Positions 42,045-51,277 of a stretch of 64,000 nt of DNA are shown in pieces. The notes under the pieces were generated by a model. That model was not told where the DNA came from. It made no database searches and saw nothing but the letters and a program-made list of their open reading frames with translations. Position 1 is the first letter of the stretch. The number at the start of each line of letters is the position of its first letter. The stretch covers positions 1 to 64,000 of the forward strand of contig CAWIAN010000009.1 in the NCBI GenBank assembly GCA_963834135.1, read 5' to 3'. A program made the translations under genes and the position numbers. This stretch comes from Bog-257 sp963834135. Lineage in GTDB: Bacteria > Acidobacteriota > Terriglobia > Terriglobales > Acidobacteriaceae.

Positions 42045-43001
42045 TCACTTGCCGATCTCTTCCAGGTACTTCTCGACCTCGAGTGCGGCCATGCAGCCGG
42101 TGCCGGCGGCGGTGACGGCTTGGCGATAATGCCGATCGGCTACGTCTCCGCTGATGAAGACGCCAGGCACCTTCGAGCACACGTAGCCTTCGGGGATCAG
42201 ATAGCCGTCGCCGTCGCGTTTGAGCTGGTCGCCGACGAATCCGGCGTTGGGCGTATGGCCAATGCCGAGGAACATAGCGCTGGTGGGCAGGTCCCACTGC
42301 TCGCCGCTCTTGAGGTTGCGTAGGCGCAGGCCGGTGACTTCCTTCTTGCTGACGTCGAGCACGTCGTCGACAACGGTGTCGGTAAGGAACTCAATCTGCG
42401 GGTTCTTGCGCGCGCGGTCGAGCATGATCTTCGAGGCGCGAAATTCGCCGCGGCGGTGAATGAGCGTCACCTTCTTGGCGAAGCGCGTGAGGAACAGCGC
42501 CTCTTCCATGGCTGAGTCGCCGCCGCCGATGACGGCGATTTCTTTTCCGGAGAAGAAGAATCCGTCGCAGGTAGCGCACGACGAGACGCCGTGACCGATC
42601 AGCGCCTGCTCATTGGGCAGGCCGAGCCAACGCGCCGATGCGCCGCTGGCGATGATCAGCGTGCGGGCCTGCAGCGTCTCGCGTCCGAGATTCACTTCGA
42701 GCGGCTTCTTGCTGCCGTCAGCGGCCTTGCGGCTCAGATCCACGCTGGCGACGTGACCGGTGCGGAACTCGGCGCCAAAGCGTGTGGCCTGGGCCCGCAT
42801 GTTGTCGATGAGCTCGGGTCCCTGGATGCCCTCGGGGAAGCCGGGAAAGTTTTCGACCAGAGTGGTGATGGCGAGCTGTCCGCCGGGCTCGTGGCCGTCG
42901 ATGACGAGCGGGCTAAGATTGGCGCGGGCCGCGTAAATGGCGGCGGTCAGCCCCGAGCAGCCGGAGCCGATGATGATGACATTGCGTATGTTGTCGGACA
43001 T
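42045..43001 (-). CDS. trxB: Thioredoxin reductase
   Basis: Cytoplasmic flavoenzyme of 318 residues that passes electrons from NADPH to thioredoxin. ATG 43001 begins right before the FAD-binding motif VIIIGSGCSGLTAAIYAARANL (about 8-29). GGQLAITTLVENFPGFPEGIQGPEL is the classic second motif. The redox-active pair is C142/C145 in SCATCDG. The NADPH motif is VIGGGDSAMEEALFLTRFAKKVTLIHRR, and the FAD C-terminal motif is VPGVFISGDVADRHYRQAVTAAGTGCMAALEVEKYL. All key residues are present. Confidence 0.96.
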   Translation of the reverse strand: MSDNIRNVIIIGSGCSGLTAAIYAARANLSPLVIDGHEPGGQLAITTLVENFPGFPEGIQGPELIDNMRAQATRFGAEFRTGHVASVDLSRKAADGSKKPLEVNLGRETLQARTLIIASGASARWLGLPNEQALIGHGVSSCATCDGFFFSGKEIAVIGGGDSAMEEALFLTRFAKKVTLIHRRGEFRASKIMLDRARKNPQIEFLTDTVVDDVLDVSKKEVTGLRLRNLKSGEQWDLPTSAMFLGIGHTPNAGFVGDQLKRDGDGYLIPEGYVCSKVPGVFISGDVADRHYRQAVTAAGTGCMAALEVEKYLEEIGK

Positions 43002-43304
43002 AGGGATTCGTTTGATTCTCCACTGCGCCGGAAGATGCAAGCGGCGCAGGCGGGGGAAATAACTGCTTGTGTGTCTGAGAATTGCAGAGCTTGTGCCCAG
43101 AGGATTCTATAGCCGCCGGGCATCGGCTGTCAGCCATCGGCCGGGACAACGCGAAATAAGGCCCGCAGCGTAGCCGCAGCCGGGAGTTCGCAGAAACGAT
43201 TAGAATTAACGGACGCCGGGCAAGCGGGAATCATGATTGAGAATCTTACTGAGAACTGACTACTGGGTACCGGATTGTGGCTGCTGGAAACTGGGAACTA
43301 GCTT

Positions 43305-45470
43305 ATGCAACTACCTGACTCGAGCGATGTGCGGGCTTTCGTACGGCGAACGCTCCACCCCAAAACCAAGCTGGGGAAAACTACGCTCTGGTTCGGCTAT
43401 CTGGCCGCGGCACTGGGTATTCTGCGCATCGTCTTTCGGCCAGGTTCAGGCAGTTTGCTGGGCGGCTGGTCCAGCTTCATCAGCTTTGTGTTTCTCTGCT
43501 TCGCTTTTCTGATGGGTCTGCGCTGGCTGCGCCGCGTCATGATGTGGCGCGTCCGCAACCGGCTCATCGTGACCTACGTCTTCATCGGCGTGATCCCGAT
43601 CATCCTGTTGATTGGGATGGGCGTGATTGCCAGCTATCTCTTTGCCGGACAGTTCGCCACCTACGTCGCCATGACCGACCTGCAATCGGAGCTGCAACAC
43701 CTGGAAGCCACCAATCGTTCCATGGCCTCTCAGTTTCGCAGCCTGGCGAAAGGTGGGCGTCTGACACCGGAGCTTGCAGGCGAGATTGCCAGCGCCTCCG
43801 ACGAGAACTTTCGTCACCGCTCGGTCAGCGTGTGGGACGGTGATAAAGGCTTCGCGCTGTCAGAGTCGGGACGAGTTGCGCAACAGGGCCCGATCAAGCC
43901 GTCGTCGTGGTTGAAAAACGACTTTGCCGGTTTCGTCCTCGACGACCATCATTTGCAGATGCGAGTAGTTAAGCGATTGGAGGAGGGCGCGCACCACCTG
44001 ACGGTCATCTCGAATCTGCCGATCACGCCTGAGCTGCTGCGCCACGCGACGGTGGAGTTGGGATCCATCACGTTTTATTTTCCCGATCAGACGAAACTCG
44101 CTGCAGCTTCTGGAGCGACGAAGACTGGGCCGCAGCCAGCCGCTAATCCTAAGGGCGTCACCGTCGACCTGGGCGATGCGAAGTTCAATGTTGCCGACGG
44201 AAGTGAGCTGACGCTGGAGGCCGGAACGTTGCCTGCGCCGTCGGGCGCGTTTGACGTGCAGTTTCCGTTCGGCACGCGCTTCGATTTCATCGATTGGCCG
44301 AGTGGCAGGTCCGAGGGAGGACTGCTTGCGGTCGATACCCGGCCGTCGCTGCTCTACACCACGTTGTTTGCCACGCTGGGCGAGCAATCGGAAGCCGCCA
44401 AACAGGTGCTGATCGGCATCGCGATCTTCCTCGGCGTTATAGAACTGGTGGCGCTGTTTATCGGCGTGAGACTTACCCGCAGCATGACGAAATCGATTGC
44501 AGAGCTGTATCGTGCGACCGAGCATATCAATCGCGGCGAGCTGCAACACCGCATTCAGGTGCGCAACAAAGATCAGATGGCGGCGCTGGAGCAGTCGTTC
44601 AACTCCATGACGACCTCGCTGGCCGGCCTCATCGCCGAGCAGAAAGAGAAGCAGCGCATGGAAAGCGAACTGGCCATCGCGCACGAGGTGCAGGAGTTGC
44701 TCTTCCCTGCCGACCTGAGCGGGCTGCCTTCGCTGGAGGTGCATGGCGTGTGCCGTCCGGCGCGCACCGTGAGCGGCGATTACTACGACTTCATTCCGCT
44801 GAGCGCACAGCGATTGATACTGGCAGTAGGCGACATCAGTGGCAAGGGAATTTCGGCGGCGCTGCTGATGGCGACGGTACACGCGTTCGTGCGTGCTTAC
44901 TCACTGGAGCCGGAGAAGACGCTGGCCTCGCTGGCGCTGGGCGCCGGTAGCTCGCAAAGCAACGTGGTGGCAACGCTAGACGGCGACGGCGGTTCCAATA
45001 GCTGCCTCTCTCCCGGGTTCCTTATGGCGACACTGAACTATCAGCTCTACCGCAGCACGCCGCCGGAGAAATACGCAACCATGTTCCTCGGTTGCTACGA
45101 CGCCGTGTCCCGGTCGCTGACCTACTCCAACGCAGGCCACCTGCCGCCACTGGTGCTGAGCGAGGACGGCAGCGTGCGCCGGTCCGAGACGTCGGGAACC
45201 GTGGTGGGCCTGTTCGATGCCATGACCTACGGCGAAAGCACAGTGGTCATGAGGCCGGGCGATATCTTCGTGGCTTACAGTGACGGCATCACCGAGCCGG
45301 AAAATGAGTTTGGCGAATTTGGCGAAGAGCGCCTGGTTGAGCTGATTTTGCAGCACCGCAACGAATCGCTGTCGCGCATTAGCGAGGTCGTTACCGGCGC
45401 AGTGACGGACTGGATCGCCGGCGGGGAACAGCCCGACGACGTCACCTTGGTGTTGGCACGCTCCCGCTAA
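43305..45470 (+). CDS. Membrane-bound PP2C-type (SpoIIE/RsbU-like) serine phosphatase with HAMP domain
   Basis: Inner-membrane phosphatase of 721 residues. Hydrophobic segments at about 25-45, 55-72 and 88-113 precede an extracytoplasmic sensor region (about 115-360). A further helix at about 366-386 leads into a HAMP domain (RSMTKSIAELYRATEHINRGELQHRIQVRNKDQMAALEQSFNSMTTSL) and a short coiled coil. The PP2C_SIG domain covers about 480-720, with metal-binding D in RTVSGDYYDF and in GDISGKGISAALLMA, NAGHLPP near 607, and YSDGITEPEN near 657. Such phosphatases usually control anti-sigma-factor antagonists; no partner gene is nearby. A poor ribosome site precedes the ATG. Confidence 0.92.
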   Translation: MQLPDSSDVRAFVRRTLHPKTKLGKTTLWFGYLAAALGILRIVFRPGSGSLLGGWSSFISFVFLCFAFLMGLRWLRRVMMWRVRNRLIVTYVFIGVIPIILLIGMGVIASYLFAGQFATYVAMTDLQSELQHLEATNRSMASQFRSLAKGGRLTPELAGEIASASDENFRHRSVSVWDGDKGFALSESGRVAQQGPIKPSSWLKNDFAGFVLDDHHLQMRVVKRLEEGAHHLTVISNLPITPELLRHATVELGSITFYFPDQTKLAAASGATKTGPQPAANPKGVTVDLGDAKFNVADGSELTLEAGTLPAPSGAFDVQFPFGTRFDFIDWPSGRSEGGLLAVDTRPSLLYTTLFATLGEQSEAAKQVLIGIAIFLGVIELVALFIGVRLTRSMTKSIAELYRATEHINRGELQHRIQVRNKDQMAALEQSFNSMTTSLAGLIAEQKEKQRMESELAIAHEVQELLFPADLSGLPSLEVHGVCRPARTVSGDYYDFIPLSAQRLILAVGDISGKGISAALLMATVHAFVRAYSLEPEKTLASLALGAGSSQSNVVATLDGDGGSNSCLSPGFLMATLNYQLYRSTPPEKYATMFLGCYDAVSRSLTYSNAGHLPPLVLSEDGSVRRSETSGTVVGLFDAMTYGESTVVMRPGDIFVAYSDGITEPENEFGEFGEERLVELILQHRNESLSRISEVVTGAVTDWIAGGEQPDDVTLVLARSR

Positions 45471-45583
45471 CTATGTGTTGCAACATACTGCAACTTGGAT
45501 AAATGTTTGTTGCGAACCGCTTGTCCGACTGATACAAGAGACGTGCTCCGATTCTGAAAATTTCGTCGCCATTATTCGTCTTC

Positions 45584-47080
45584 ATGCCTGTAGCCAGCAC
45601 GCTCCCGCTAGCTAACTCGGCGTCGTTGCCGACGCCTGCCAATCCGCGCACCAGTCCCGCACCCTTGATTCTTGTGCTGCTTACCCTCGGCGGCGCGTGG
45701 CTGCGTTTGTCGCATCTGGAGGCGAAGAGCCTGTGGCTGGATGAGGGCGCCACGGTTGCGTTGGCACGTGCTTCGTGGCAGCACTTCGCGTGGGTGTGGT
45801 GGCACGGCGAAGCTAATCTGCAAACCATCTACTTCCTGCTGATGCGCGGCTGGATCCACCTGGGCAGCAGCGAAGGATTTCTGCGCTTACCGTCGGCGTT
45901 GTTTGGAATCGCCACGATACCGTTGATGTATGTAGTCGGACGAAAGTTCACGGGAGTGATGCCGTCTCTGGTGGCCGCGGCGCTCGTGGCATTCAGCCCC
46001 AGCGCGGTCTACTACTCGCAGGAAGCACGCAGCTATTCATTGGGAATCCTGGTGGTGCTGCTGTCCACGTACTTCTTCGTGCGCGCGGTGGAGGAGAATC
46101 GCAGTAGGGATTGGACGCTGTGGACGGTCTGCGGGATCGCGGCGTTTTACAGTCACGATTTAACGGCACTGGTCCTGGTGGCGCAAGTGACGTCGTTGTT
46201 GTTCAAAGCGCCGCCGGTACCTTGGCGGCGGACGATTCTGTACGGCGTCGTTATTTTTCTCGCGGCGGTTCCCGGATTGACGTATGTTTTTCGCGCGCCC
46301 GCGGAGAACCTGCATTTCCTCTGGATGCCGCGACCAAGCCCGAAAGAATTCTGGCACCTGGCAATGTTCTTCGGCGGCAGCGGGATAAAAATTGCGCTGG
46401 CCTGCATACTCTGGGGCGCGGGCATTGCGGCCGTCATTCGTGCGCATCGCGAGGGCGCAGCAGCGGTCGCATGGCGCGGCAGCTTGCTGGTGCTTTGGGC
46501 TGTGGCTCCCCCGGTGCTTCTCGCGTTGATCTCACTGCGCGAGCCCATGTTCCTGCAGCGCTACATGATCTTCTCTTTGCCGGCAACGGCGCTGCTGGCG
46601 GGCGTCGGCGCTGCCCTGCTGAGCAAGTGGCGCATTGGTTTGGTGCTGGCAATTGTTCTGTGCGCCGCCTGTATTCCAACCATCGTAAGGAAGTACAACA
46701 AGCCGCGTGAGGACTGGCGTGGTGCGACCGGCTTGGTTCTGAGTTCCGCCGCACCGGGCGACGCGGTTGCGTTCTTCCCCTTCTACACGCGCATCATGCT
46801 GGATTACTACTCCAGCCAGCACGCGGCGGGCGCGACTCCGATACATGTCTTCGCTCCGATTTTTTACGGTGGAGGCGAGGATGCGCGAAACCTGCTGCAG
46901 GCGCTGAACGAGAACCCACGCGGCTTCCAGCATGTCTGGATTTTGATGGCCGATCATGGCACCAAACTGGAGTACTTCGATCACGGCGCAGCGGTACAGA
47001 CGAAGTTGCAGGAGGTTTACGGAGCTCCGTCGGTGCATAAATTCGCGGATATCGATGTGCTGGAGTTTGAAAGGCATTAG
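45584..47080 (+). CDS. GT39-like membrane glycosyltransferase (copy 1)
   Basis: Multi-pass GT-C fold protein of 498 residues with about ten membrane helices. Near the N-terminus LRLSHLEAKSLWLDEGATVALAR has the acidic Asp-Glu pair in the first extracytoplasmic loop typical of GT39/PMT and ArnT-like enzymes that use polyprenyl-phosphate sugars. FLRLPSALFGIATIPLMYVVGRKF and YYSQEARSYSLGILVVLLSTYFFVRAVE follow, as in the DUF2723/PMT-2 type. The C-terminal soluble part (GATGLVLSSAAPGDAVAFFPFYTRIMLDYYSS) is periplasmic. It probably modifies a lipid or envelope glycan. The acceptor is unknown. Confidence 0.85.
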   Translation: MPVASTLPLANSASLPTPANPRTSPAPLILVLLTLGGAWLRLSHLEAKSLWLDEGATVALARASWQHFAWVWWHGEANLQTIYFLLMRGWIHLGSSEGFLRLPSALFGIATIPLMYVVGRKFTGVMPSLVAAALVAFSPSAVYYSQEARSYSLGILVVLLSTYFFVRAVEENRSRDWTLWTVCGIAAFYSHDLTALVLVAQVTSLLFKAPPVPWRRTILYGVVIFLAAVPGLTYVFRAPAENLHFLWMPRPSPKEFWHLAMFFGGSGIKIALACILWGAGIAAVIRAHREGAAAVAWRGSLLVLWAVAPPVLLALISLREPMFLQRYMIFSLPATALLAGVGAALLSKWRIGLVLAIVLCAACIPTIVRKYNKPREDWRGATGLVLSSAAPGDAVAFFPFYTRIMLDYYSSQHAAGATPIHVFAPIFYGGGEDARNLLQALNENPRGFQHVWILMADHGTKLEYFDHGAAVQTKLQEVYGAPSVHKFADIDVLEFERH

Positions 47081-47171
47081 CCAGTGGTCAGTTGGTCGGG
47101 CTGAGACGCCCGATACCACGTTTACGATTCGCACATCCAAATCTAGGCGCGAAGCGGCGGCTTCGAAGTGA

Positions 47172-47193
47172 GCCCGGGGCGCAAGCCCTGGGT
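47172..47193. repeat. Short G+C-rich palindrome
   Basis: GCCCGGGGCGCAAGCCCTGGGT folds as CCCGGGG/CCCTGGG around a short loop. A relative, CCCGGGGTTGCGTCCGGGC, occurs at 52241-52259. Both lie in intergenic gaps. Confidence 0.5.
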
Positions 47194-47252
47194 AACCGCG
47201 AAAATCGTGCCGGAGCGGCGTCACGATCGACCCCGACAACGATGCTGCCGTT

Positions 47253-48731
47253 TCACTTCAGCTTGCACTCAAACACGTTGTAACCCCAGGCTTCCAACTC
47301 AACGTATAACCCGGGCGAGATGATCTCGCTGCCGCTGCGCTCGTAGGCTACGTCTGACAGGAGGTCAGTGAGAATCCACATCCGGTCGCGGCCTTCGGTC
47401 CATGGCAAATGTACTTGTCCCTCAGATTTGCTGTCACTCAGGTTCACGACAATCAGGTAGCGCTCATTATTGTTGATCCAGCTCCAGGCCACCAGATTTA
47501 GAAAGCTGGGGTTGTCGGGCCAGCCACTGCGCTCGCAGAGGCTCCACTCTCCGCCGCGGAATACCGGTTTGTCGATGGCCTTGAGCAGCTTGCCGTAGAA
47601 CGCTTTCAAATCTTCGTCGACCGGCTCGTCCGGCCGGCGAGCGAGAAACACCGGCAGCCGCACCTTACGTCCTTCGAACTGGCCCTCGTGAAACATTCTC
47701 GCGCCCGGCAGGGTCGAGGTCGTGACGGCTGCGACTTTCTCTTTTGCGCCGGGAAATGCAGCTGCCGCGCGAGGTTCGTCGTGATTCTCAAGGAAGCGTA
47801 GAAGTTTTCCCTGATATTCCAGGTCGGCACAGAGATGCTGGCGCACGCTCTCGCCATCGTCCTGCTCCAGACGGTCATAGAGGCGCTTGTCGTAGCAGAA
47901 ATCGAAGCCGTGCTGTTGCAGCTCCCACTCCAGGTCCCAGTAAGCTTCGGCGATGAAGAGGAAGTCGGAATTCGCTCGCTTCACCGCCGGGATGACGTCA
48001 TCCCAATATTCAGTCGATGGCGGCTGGCCAACGCGGCTGCCCCAGGTGCGTTCGAATACGTTGTTCAGCAATAGCATCGCCATATCACAACGCACTCCGT
48101 CGCATTGCCCGGCGATGTTCGCCAGCGTCTCGGCAACGCCTTTCCGCAAACCCGGCTGAAAGGCATTCAGTTGGAGAACATCGGGCCAGGCTGGAAAGTA
48201 TGGGTCTTTACCACACGCGAAGTATTGTCCCTGTACCTCAATGTAAGACCCTGGCGAGTTTACCGCGTCCTGACTGCTGCCTTGAATGAAATACTCGGGA
48301 TGCTGGACGACCCAGGGATGGTCAGGAGCCACGTGATTGGGTACAAAGTCCAGCAGCAGCTTCATTCCTCGTTTGGCCAGTTGCTCGCGAGCGGCGGCCA
48401 ATCCTTCAGCGCCTCCAAGGTTCTCATCTACCGCATAGTTCCGGATGCAATATGGAGATCCGACATTGTCGGAGCTTCGAAAGTCCGGCAGCGCGCGCCG
48501 GAAATCCTGCAACAAGTTTTGATTTCGATTGGCGATGGCAATGCCGCCCGGGCTGCGCTGCCAGACGCCCATCAGCCACACCGCATCGAAGCCGTAAGAA
48601 GCAATGGAGTCCCACTCTGTGGGAGGCACGGTGCTCAGGTCCATCTTCGCGCCGGACGGCCGGGGCAGCTCCGCCAGCCAGACCCAGGTATTGATTTCAT
48701 ACACTGTGGGATATCGAGACCAGCGATTCAT
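47253..48731 (-). CDS. GH13 alpha-amylase-family glycoside hydrolase or transferase
   Basis: Cytoplasmic (no signal peptide) TIM-barrel enzyme of 492 residues. ATG 48731 is five bases after GAGGAGG; a TTG just before it is less likely. Conserved GH13 regions are present: DFVPNH (128-133), GVRCDMAM with nucleophile D216, acid/base E262 in IAEAYWD, and ENHDE (315-319) with the transition-state aspartate. This is a complete catalytic set. A short C-terminal beta domain carries YLIVVNLSDSKSEGQVHLPW. The subfamily resembles starch or trehalose-linked alpha-glucan enzymes in Acidobacteriota, but the substrate is not clear. Its start is 16 bases after the SulP stop, so it is the last gene of the PPK2-channel-SulP-GH13 unit. 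Confidence 0.9.
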   Translation of the reverse strand: MNRWSRYPTVYEINTWVWLAELPRPSGAKMDLSTVPPTEWDSIASYGFDAVWLMGVWQRSPGGIAIANRNQNLLQDFRRALPDFRSSDNVGSPYCIRNYAVDENLGGAEGLAAAREQLAKRGMKLLLDFVPNHVAPDHPWVVQHPEYFIQGSSQDAVNSPGSYIEVQGQYFACGKDPYFPAWPDVLQLNAFQPGLRKGVAETLANIAGQCDGVRCDMAMLLLNNVFERTWGSRVGQPPSTEYWDDVIPAVKRANSDFLFIAEAYWDLEWELQQHGFDFCYDKRLYDRLEQDDGESVRQHLCADLEYQGKLLRFLENHDEPRAAAAFPGAKEKVAAVTTSTLPGARMFHEGQFEGRKVRLPVFLARRPDEPVDEDLKAFYGKLLKAIDKPVFRGGEWSLCERSGWPDNPSFLNLVAWSWINNNERYLIVVNLSDSKSEGQVHLPWTEGRDRMWILTDLLSDVAYERSGSEIISPGLYVELEAWGYNVFECKLK

Positions 48732-48747
48732 CAATCCTCCTCAGCGG

Positions 48748-50451
48748 CTACGGCTTTAGCGTAGCTGTAGGGTGCAAACGTTCGAATGCTTCGAGAGCGT
48801 CGTGCAGGCGCGGGAAAATAAGATCCTTGCCGATGACTCCGGTGACGTGATGGCGATCGAAGTCCGCTTGCAGGTATGGACCGACTCGGGCGAACGCCAG
48901 GGTCACACCGATCTCGTGCAGCTCTTGCTGCAAGATAATTACAATCCGGGCCGCGGTGAAATCCAGATTGGTAATCGCTTCGGCATCCACCACTACCCAG
49001 GTCATCTGCGGGGTGGGCGGGCCGACGATGGTGTGGATCTCTTCGGCGAAGCGGCCGGCGTTAGCGTAAAACAAGGGCGCGCCAAAGCGGTAGAGGATGA
49101 GGCCGGGTTTGGTGATGGCGCCCTCGATCGGCGGCTCAAGCTGCCAGTAGAGGTCTCCGTCGGCAACCAGCACGCCAGTGTGCGGTCTGTACGTGTGCTT
49201 TACGATGCGCAGCAGCGACAAGACCATCGCGAGAATGATTCCCTGCTCCACACCCACCAGCACAACTACCGTCGCCGTAATCACGGCCAAAAGGTATTCG
49301 CCTGGGCTTTCGCGACGGATGCTGGACATGCCCTTGAAGTCGATGAGCCGGATTGCGATGACAAAGACGATGGAGCCCAGCACGCAGCGCGGCAGAAATT
49401 GCAGAGGCTTTGTCAGAAACAAGAGCACCAGAGCGACGATAACGGCAGTGGAGATCTGCGCCAGCTGGCTGCGTCCGCCGGAACTCTCCACCATCGCGGT
49501 TTGCGTGGGACTGCCATTGACGACAAATGTGCCGCTCAGGCCCGCGACGGCATTGGCGGCTGCCAATCCTACCAGGTCGTCGTCTTCGTCCAACCTTTGG
49601 TGATGACGGGAAGCGTAGAAGCGCGCCGTTGCTGCACTCTGGGCCACGATCATGACAAAGCACGACGCCGAGATTCCGATGAGAGCGCCCCACTCATGGC
49701 GACTCGCATGCGGCAAACCCATGCGGGGCAGGCCGCCGATTACGGGGCCGACCACGGCGATGCCCCGCCCGGAGAAATTCCAGACCACGCTGGCGATCTC
49801 CGCGCCTAGAACTGCGATCAGCGGCCCAGGAATTTTCTTGCTGAGGCGGGCCAGCAGAAAAATCGTCGCGACCACAGCGGCCGAAACGGCGAGGGTTGGC
49901 CAGTGCAGCCCGGCGCGATTGCGCCAGAGTTCGATCACCTGCAACACGGTACGGTGAGTGGTGACTTCGATGCCGAGCATCTCGCCCAGCACGGCGATGC
50001 CGACCTGGAAGCCGACTCCAGTGAGAAATCCAACAAGCACCGTCTGGGAAAGAAAGTCCGCGAGGAAGCCCAGCTTAAGTAAGCGAGCGATGACCAGAAA
50101 CGCCGCGGTTAGAAGCGCGACCATGCCCGCCAACTGCACGTAGTGAGCGCTGCCCATGGGAGCGAGTGCGGACAGGCCGCCGGAGAGGATCGCTGCGGTC
50201 GCCGAATCGGCGGCGACGACGAGGTATCGCGAGGACCCGAATGCCGCGAAGGCGACCAGCGGCAACAGGAGCGTGTAGAAGCCGGTAACGACGGGCATGC
50301 CCGCGATCTTGGTGTAGCCCAGCGCTTGCGGGATATTCATCGCCGCCAGCTGCACCCCGGCAAGCGCGTCGCGGACAGAGCGCTTGCGATCGATCGGTAG
50401 CACGCTTTGAAAGAAGGAGAACGAGCGTCGCGGCGCTCCCGCAGCGCTCAC
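48748..50451 (-). CDS. SulP-family anion transporter with STAS domain
   Basis: Inner-membrane SulP/SLC26 transporter of 567 residues. The sulfate-transporter core has about 12 helices, with the N-terminal signature RDALAGVQLAAMNIPQALGYTKIAGMPVVTGFYTLLLP (about 27-64) and SSRYLVVAADSATAAI. NGSPTQTAMVESSGGRSQLA (about 310-330) is the second core motif. A cytoplasmic STAS domain covers about 435-550 (ILYRFGAPLFYANAGRFAEEI, VVVDAEAITNLDFTAARIV). Substrate may be sulfate, bicarbonate or another anion. The start is GTG overlapping the K+ channel stop by four bases (GTGA), so the two are translationally coupled. Confidence 0.93.
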   Translation of the reverse strand: MSAAGAPRRSFSFFQSVLPIDRKRSVRDALAGVQLAAMNIPQALGYTKIAGMPVVTGFYTLLLPLVAFAAFGSSRYLVVAADSATAAILSGGLSALAPMGSAHYVQLAGMVALLTAAFLVIARLLKLGFLADFLSQTVLVGFLTGVGFQVGIAVLGEMLGIEVTTHRTVLQVIELWRNRAGLHWPTLAVSAAVVATIFLLARLSKKIPGPLIAVLGAEIASVVWNFSGRGIAVVGPVIGGLPRMGLPHASRHEWGALIGISASCFVMIVAQSAATARFYASRHHQRLDEDDDLVGLAAANAVAGLSGTFVVNGSPTQTAMVESSGGRSQLAQISTAVIVALVLLFLTKPLQFLPRCVLGSIVFVIAIRLIDFKGMSSIRRESPGEYLLAVITATVVVLVGVEQGIILAMVLSLLRIVKHTYRPHTGVLVADGDLYWQLEPPIEGAITKPGLILYRFGAPLFYANAGRFAEEIHTIVGPPTPQMTWVVVDAEAITNLDFTAARIVIILQQELHEIGVTLAFARVGPYLQADFDRHHVTGVIGKDLIFPRLHDALEAFERLHPTATLKP

Positions 50452-51215
50452 TTCGTAACTCCGGAATCGTCGGGAAAGTCTTGCCCGAGCTTGTCTTCGT
50501 CAGCCCGCTCCTGAACGCGAAGATGCTTGACCTCATCCTGCGCGGCCTGGCGAAGTTGCTCTTCTTTGTGTTTTTCTTCCCGCCAGAGCTTGCGCCGGTC
50601 GAAGAACGATAGAGTCTTGGCTGCGTCGCGGGTTGTTTGTCTTTCCTGGCGCTCGGCGTCGCGCTCCTTATTGATCGCTTCCCACTCCGCGTGACGCGCC
50701 GCTGAACGCAGGTCGAGCTGTTTCATGCGCTCAAGCTCAAGCTGTTCCACGATCTTCATGTAGTTGGCGACCATGGTCACGAGCGAGCTGGTGGTCCAGG
50801 CAAAGGTAAACAGTCCGGAGATGGCGATGACGGCTGTAATGTTCCGCCACTGAGTGCTGAGATCGACCGATCCATACCCCATTGTGGTATAGGCATTGGC
50901 GCAGAAATAAATGGCGTCGGCAGGATGAACGATCAAGCCCAGCCGGTGCAGGGCCACGGCCCAGGCCATGATCTCCACGATGTGCAGCGACAGCATCATG
51001 AAGATGGCCCAGCCGAAGAGGAATGCCGCTCCCCAGAGATGGGGACGGCCGGCCTGGAGACGGAGCTCGCGGCGTTTGAAGTGGACCAGAATTTTATGCA
51101 GGCTGATGCCGTGGAAGATGACGAGGATCACCAGGATCAGAGCGCCGATGCCGAGCGCGGCCGCCGGTTTGAATGCGTCCGGAATCTGCTGCAACAGCGA
51201 TGGAATGCTGGGCAC
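50448..51215 (-). CDS. Two-pore-domain-like K+ channel protein with long cytoplasmic coiled coil
   Basis: Membrane protein of 255 residues with helices at about 20-40, 60-88 and 125-150 and a pore loop between the last two. The selectivity filter is TTMGYGSVDLS (TMGYG at 111-115), matching Ion_trans_2 potassium channels. Residues 155-255 are a highly charged, glutamine- and arginine-rich helix (MKIVEQLELERMKQLDLRS, REEKHKEEQLRQAAQDEVKHL) likely to form a coiled coil. No RCK or TrkA_N domain is present, so gating is unusual. It is coupled to the SulP gene by a four-base overlap and lies 62 bases after PPK2. Confidence 0.9.
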   Translation of the reverse strand: MPSIPSLLQQIPDAFKPAAALGIGALILVILVIFHGISLHKILVHFKRRELRLQAGRPHLWGAAFLFGWAIFMMLSLHIVEIMAWAVALHRLGLIVHPADAIYFCANAYTTMGYGSVDLSTQWRNITAVIAISGLFTFAWTTSSLVTMVANYMKIVEQLELERMKQLDLRSAARHAEWEAINKERDAERQERQTTRDAAKTLSFFDRRKLWREEKHKEEQLRQAAQDEVKHLRVQERADEDKLGQDFPDDSGVTK

Positions 51216-51277
51216 GACGGGATCTCCCTGCTCTCGCCAACTGTTGAGAATGTAACATCCGCGTCAAATGTCCAACG

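Noticed and set aside
43860..44882. 340-codon minus-strand frame opposite the PP2C phosphatase
   Set aside because: Shadow of a real gene; composition dominated by Arg, His and Gln.
48772..49809. 345-codon plus-strand frame opposite SulP
   Set aside because: Antisense to a clear SulP/STAS gene; no domain.
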